Of a DNA stretch of 30,839 nucleotides, positions 29,599 through 30,839 are shown one piece after another. The stretch spans positions 1 through 30,839 of the IMG/VR virus record IMGVR_UViG_3300042939_000015; one strand, 5' to 3'. The translations under genes and the position numbers were made by a program. The first letter of the stretch is position 1. Every line of letters starts with the position of its first letter. The notes under the pieces were generated by a model. The model did no database searches, was not told the origin of the DNA, and worked only from the letters and a program-made list of their open reading frames with translations. This DNA is from a virus.

Positions 29599-30479
29599 TT
29601 CTACCAGCCACCAAGCACACCAGAAACATCCACGAAGTAACCTGCCAATCAGGGCAGGAGTTCTTACTTGTCAGCGACCTGCATTGGGACAACCCCCATT
29701 GCGATAGAGGCTTGCTGAAAAATCACTTGGACGAAGCCGTCAAGCGGAATGCTGCCATCATACTCAATGGCGACACTTACTGCTGCATGGGTGGGAAATA
29801 TGACCGTCGTGCTGACAAATCGCTGATTCGTCCCGAACACAACACCGACCGATACTTTGACGCTATCGTGGACACCTCGGTGGAATGGTTCGCTCCCTAC
29901 GCCAAAAACATTTTGCTGATAGGCTACGGCAACCACGAAACCGCTATCATTAAACACGGGGAAACGGACCTCCTGCAACGCTTTGCCAGCACCCTCAACT
30001 ACGCCACAGGGTCAGCGGTTCAAGTTGGCGGATATGGTGGAACCATTGACATCCGAGTGCTTCACGATACAATCCGTGGAGTCAACTTCGTAGTGCATTA
30101 TTATCACGGATTCGGGGGCGGAGGGGTGGTCAGCAAGGGCGTAATTCAAGACCAGAGGATACTTGCCGGGACCGAAGGCTACGACTTGACTTGGATGGGC
30201 CACGTCCACGAACTGTACTACCATCAAAATATGATTCATAGATATGACCGCTCAACCAAAACCCTCATTCAAAAACCTGTTCACCAACTGCGTACGGCTA
30301 CTTACAAGGAAGAATGGGACGGAGGCTACATGGGCTTTCATACTGAGCGAGGAAGAGGCCCGAAGCCTTTGGGAGGCTATTGGCTGAAACTGGAAACCTC
30401 ACGAAATAACAGCAAAGACAACAAGGGTCCCGAACTTCAAGTCCACGCCACCTTCACCCCTGCAGATAGGTTGTACTGA
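29595..30479 (+). CDS. Calcineurin-like metallophosphoesterase
   Basis: This 294-residue protein has the metal-binding motifs of the metallophosphoesterase fold in order: SDLHWDN (D28, H30), LNGDTYC (D60), GNHE (N113, H114), HYYHG (H171) and GHVHE (H203, H205). All expected ligands are visible. The family hydrolyses phosphomono- or diesters, including cyclic nucleotides, 2'-3' RNA ends or DNA; the substrate here is unknown. It is coupled (ATGA) to the spanin-like gene and converges on the amidase gene. A DNA/RNA processing or host-defence-blocking function is possible but not shown. Confidence 0.88.
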   Translation: MILPATKHTRNIHEVTCQSGQEFLLVSDLHWDNPHCDRGLLKNHLDEAVKRNAAIILNGDTYCCMGGKYDRRADKSLIRPEHNTDRYFDAIVDTSVEWFAPYAKNILLIGYGNHETAIIKHGETDLLQRFASTLNYATGSAVQVGGYGGTIDIRVLHDTIRGVNFVVHYYHGFGGGGVVSKGVIQDQRILAGTEGYDLTWMGHVHELYYHQNMIHRYDRSTKTLIQKPVHQLRTATYKEEWDGGYMGFHTERGRGPKPLGGYWLKLETSRNNSKDNKGPELQVHATFTPADRLY

Positions 30480-30480
30480 C

Positions 30481-30837
30481 CTATTTGCTTCCTTCGCCCC
30501 CTGCGACAGGTTCTACACCGCTGGCAGTTAGGTATAGGTAGCCGTACTCTTTCTCGGCATTGAACTGGGGACAGGCTTTCGTAACGCCCGGAAAGTCCCT
30601 GTGTCCGATGATGCGGGCCTTGGGATACTTCTTGAGCCAATCTAAAAGCACCACGGCAATCGCTTGACGCTGGCCGATAGTTCGGTCATCTTTGTCTTTG
30701 CCTCCGATATAACTCACGTGGAGGCTCGTAGCGTTGTGGCCCTGCACTCCGTTGGTGATGGCACTATCAGGAGCCAAGACCGTTACGTTCCCAATCGAAT
30801 CAATGATACAATGATAGCCAACGGACTTCCATCCAAG
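30481..30837 (-). CDS. N-acetylmuramoyl-L-alanine amidase (endolysin), 5' end beyond the window
   Basis: The minus strand is open from the right edge to a stop at 30481-30483 and encodes at least 118 residues. Visible parts are WKSVGYHCIIDS near the edge, NGVQGHNATSLHVSYIGGKD, DRTIGQRQAIAVVLLDWL, ARIIGHRDFPGV and KACPQFNAEKEYGYL. These match the Amidase_2 fold, with zinc ligands likely to be the His of GYH, the His of GHRDF and the Cys of KACP. It cleaves the amide bond between N-acetylmuramic acid and the peptide stem, i.e. the endolysin of the lysis module. It is the only clear gene on this strand, and its stop lies one base from that of the metallophosphoesterase. Confidence 0.9.
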   Translation of the reverse strand, partial: LGWKSVGYHCIIDSIGNVTVLAPDSAITNGVQGHNATSLHVSYIGGKDKDDRTIGQRQAIAVVLLDWLKKYPKARIIGHRDFPGVTKACPQFNAEKEYGYLYLTASGVEPVAGGEGSK

Positions 30838-30839
30838 GG

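Noticed and set aside
1-30839. tRNA genes, CRISPR arrays, integrase, insertion sequences
   Set aside because: Reading the window on both strands showed no cloverleaf-like gene, no regularly spaced repeats, no recombinase motif and no terminal inverted repeats; absence of an integrase suggests a lytic phage but the genome may be incomplete.

Overview
This window is a stretch of a tailed double-stranded DNA phage (or a prophage of one) with siphovirus-type morphogenesis genes, most likely infecting a member of the Bacteroidota. The host is inferred from family resemblance: a VirE/VapE-type primase-helicase, a GP3-type small terminase, an XkdF-like prohead protease followed by a small scaffold, a DUF6712-like connector, and an adhesin start of a kind common in Bacteroidota phages. 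Shine-Dalgarno sequences are generally lacking, with A/C-rich leaders instead, and several promoter-like sites resemble the Bacteroidota -33 TTTG / -7 TAnnTTTG type. No integrase, repressor, tRNA gene or CRISPR array was seen. Both ends cut through genes, so roughly 31 kb is most but perhaps not all of the genome.

Layout. Positions 1-7647 hold replication, DNA metabolism and small accessory genes: a mini SSB-like protein, a structured leader ending in a terminator, the primase-helicase, an AT-rich repeat-bearing gap that is a candidate origin, an SF2 helicase, a VRR-NUC nuclease, small unknown proteins, a lone DnaA domain IV and a sigma-like factor. Positions 7647-9238 encode the small and large terminase. 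Positions 9248-11879 hold two tiny ORFs and a surface-glycan-type cluster (glycosyltransferase-like proteins and a methyltransferase). Positions 11876-18793 form the tail module: tail assembly chaperone with a probable -1 frameshift, tail completion protein, two large tail/baseplate proteins and the tape measure. Positions 18808-20981 form the head module (protease, scaffold, major capsid), closed by a strong terminator. Positions 21048-21578 encode a probable tail tube protein closed by its own terminator. Positions 21656-26953 carry a GT4 glycosyltransferase, small virion proteins, the portal, connector and tail terminator. Positions 26981-30479 carry decoration/adhesin proteins and lysis genes (holin, spanin-like coiled coil) plus a metallophosphoesterase. 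A cell-wall amidase lies on the opposite strand at the right end.

How it fits together. A recurring nACATTTAC element, in several places preceded at 18-19 nt by TTG or TTTG, sits just upstream of the first gene of the tail module (12641), the head module (18796), the portal block (22749) and the adhesin/lysis block (26957), and a close variant precedes an AT-rich gene at 4703. These sites and the terminators give a plausible transcription-unit map. A sigma-like phage protein at 6005 is a candidate regulator, although the host sigma factor is an equally simple explanation. The most interesting unexplained signals are the leader RNA at 337-463 whose two hairpin loops are perfectly complementary, the T9 frameshift tract, the tandem dyads at 4996-5046 and the module-boundary promoter motif.
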